NCBI RefSeq assembly: GCF_000150275.1
Contig: NW_002060944.1
Location: forward strand, 65,614-129,613
Direction: 5' to 3'
Origin: Trichoplax adhaerens
Lineage: Eukaryota; Placozoa; Uniplacotomia; Trichoplacea; Trichoplacidae
DNA: 64,000 bases
The notes under the pieces are model-generated. The model was not told the origin of the DNA. It was given only the letters and a program-made list of their open reading frames with translations, and made no database searches. The stretch's first letter is position 1, and the number at the start of each line of letters is the position of its first letter. Made by a program: the position numbers and the translations under genes. Below, piece by piece: positions 62,201 to 64,000 of the stretch.

Positions 62201-64000
62201 TCGAAAATAGATAGAACGACAATGTCCAATTGTACAGTACAGTAGTTATTAAGAAGACTTGTTTAACTATAGTACGGGCTCTCTCTCTCTCTTCCTTTTG
62301 GTAGTTTAGTACTCGCTGTGAAAGGTCATGTTATTTTTACATATCCGTTTTAGTCCTGAAAGAATACAAAGTAAACTACTCGATTTGTGAATATGAAGTT
62401 CTTACTCGATTTCGTGCTACGATCGACTACGATCATCCAAAGTACAGTAGTACAGTAGATAGAAATGCAGAATTCTAAAGTTGAGAAGTACTGTACGTCC
62501 AGCCTACTGTACGTATGGTCCTATTTTGTACCTACTGTATATCCATTTCGTTGTGAACAAATGGCTAGTCAATGAGTCGATATGTATTCCTACTATGGAA
62601 ACAACTTGCAACAGGTACACGCCTGAACGTTGCCATCGCACAACAGCCTGTGTAGACTCTTTATCGTCGTTTTCAAAGTACAGTATCGTCCATACTGTAT
62701 TTCTAAATCAGTGTCAGTGACATTGTTTTTAATTTTATTGACAGTACAGTAGAGTATTTAGGAAATCAGATGTCACCCTCTTGGAAATCGGTAGTGTAGC
62801 AAATGATCTTTGTACAGTACTGTAATGTACCAGTACTACACGTCTCAGAACATTGCTGTTTGCGATATTAAAATCTCCAGAACATGATGTTACTGCATCC
62901 CAAATTTGGAAATCCAGTTCGGACACATCTTTCATACAGAAATAAACAAGATGTGTCCAGACTTTCCCTGCGCCCTGGTACGTACAGTAAATATAGCTCT
63001 ACAGTATTGTACAAAGATCCATACTGGTACCAGTACTGCTGTAAATATATCTACATCCAATATATATATATTATATTATATTAATATTTATTATATATAA
63101 TATATATATGACATACATATATATATATATAATAATATATATATACAGTATATCAATATATACAGTAGTAACATATATATATGTCTATAACTATATATAT
63201 ATTCCCTATATTTATTTATAGCCATATTTACAGCAGTACTGGTACGGTATTGGTACCGTACTAGTACCAGTACTGCTATGGCTCTAGAGTACAATGACAA
63301 ACGTACAGTACGTAATTGACAGTCCAGTACTGTACACTCTACACTGTACAGTACAGTACATATTGTTGATTGTTGAAATGGACATTTTCTCAAGACTGCC
63401 AATCTTTCATTTATTAAATGATTTAATAGCATCCATGGCTGTCATGGATTCCCAAAAAGGACTTCTTTTACTACTGTCTTATACTGTCGTCTAACTTGAA
63501 TCGTACTGTACTGTACTTGAGAGTGAATGCTGTACAGTAAAGTCAAAAACACAAATACAGTACGGTACACTACAGTACTTTACTGAGTGTACTGTGCTGT
63601 TACTGTACTGTATCGTATGCGAAGTACAGGATCACGGCGATAGATTTAGTGCGCATGCACGAATCATAGTTCGTTATCATGAATCAGCCCACGAAGAGAG
63701 CGAACCCAATTTTGACTTCTATCCGATTTGGTAGGCTATCATTTTATGCATATTAGGCGCAAAACGTAACTATAAAATCGTATGCAAAATCCTATAGCAA
63801 TCATTGCATTACAACTGTGATCTCTCTGTCGCCACAGGGCGTTAACCTCGTCTGTTGTACTGTAGAGAGACCCTTATAAGAGAGATCTCCAAGGGTCTAC
63901 ATACTGTATAGTACTGTATTGTACAGTACATACAGTACAGTACGTCCTCTACTGTACAGTGTACAGTACTGTAAATTCGTTGTGCCTTTACAGTACAGTG
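62200..64000. repeat. GTAC/TGTAC palindrome-rich region with AT microsatellite
   Basis: Very dense TACTGTAC/GTACAGTA words, for example near 62225, 62815, 63240-63360, 63500-63620 and 63900-64000. A TATATA-rich microsatellite covers 63050-63210. Short frames here are chance products of the repeats. Confidence 0.8.

Overview
The window is eukaryotic and animal: genes are split by many short GT-AG introns, spacers are AT-rich and repeat-laden, and there is no operon organisation. By splicing exons by eye I rebuilt seven conserved genes whose reading frames close exactly: an ATF4-like bZIP factor, Unkempt (UNK), DRG2, the TFIIIB subunit BRF2, the RNase P/MRP subunit POP7 (RPP20), the spliceosomal RING protein RNF113A/CWC24, and a gasdermin made only of the N-terminal pore-forming domain. 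This gene set and the gasdermin without a C-terminal repressor suggest an early-branching metazoan. A placozoan (Trichoplax/Hoilungia) is my best guess, because a gasdermin of this type is known there; a sponge is not excluded.

Layout. 0-2.1 kb: ATF4-like gene (minus) with short uORFs in its presumed leader. 2.2-5.4 kb: unassigned sequence and two minisatellites, one with a 123-bp unit that keeps a frame open. 6.5-18.8 kb: UNK (minus, 10 exons), whose first two introns are very long and full of private tandem arrays. 18.8-24.1 kb: three more tandem arrays, one built of hairpin-bearing 144-156-bp units. 24.1-29.7 kb: DRG2 (minus, 15 exons, 364 aa). 30.9-36.4 kb: BRF2 (minus, 17 exons, 421 aa). 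37.1-39.3 kb: POP7 (plus, 5 exons, 131 aa), head to head with BRF2 across about 620 bp.

38.7-52.6 kb is a rearranged zone of local duplication. The 3' half of POP7 and a downstream membrane-protein gene are copied at 45.3-48.2 kb: POP7 is a pseudogene there, whereas the membrane gene is intact there and 5'-truncated next to the real POP7. The BRF2/POP7 promoter is copied at 51.9 kb and joined to POP7 downstream sequence. Flanks of the gasdermin gene are copied at 44.6-45.3 kb around an assembly gap. The zone also holds several unrecognised genes: a repeat protein of 9-residue units, a 530-aa multi-pass membrane protein and a 233-aa type I membrane protein. 52.9-55.3 kb: RNF113A (minus, 8 exons, 324 aa). 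55.7-59.2 kb: two arrays around the last exons of an unidentified gene. 59.3-61.5 kb: gasdermin (plus, 3 exons, 250 aa). 62.2-64 kb: dense GTAC/TGTAC-type repeats and an AT microsatellite.

Functional themes. BRF2 (RNA polymerase III initiation at U6/RNase P RNA-type promoters) and POP7 (a protein subunit of RNase P/MRP) share a divergent promoter. ATF4, DRG2 and UNK act in translation, stress and RNA control. Exon-intron models rest on splice consensus, phase and family similarity only; no transcript evidence was available.
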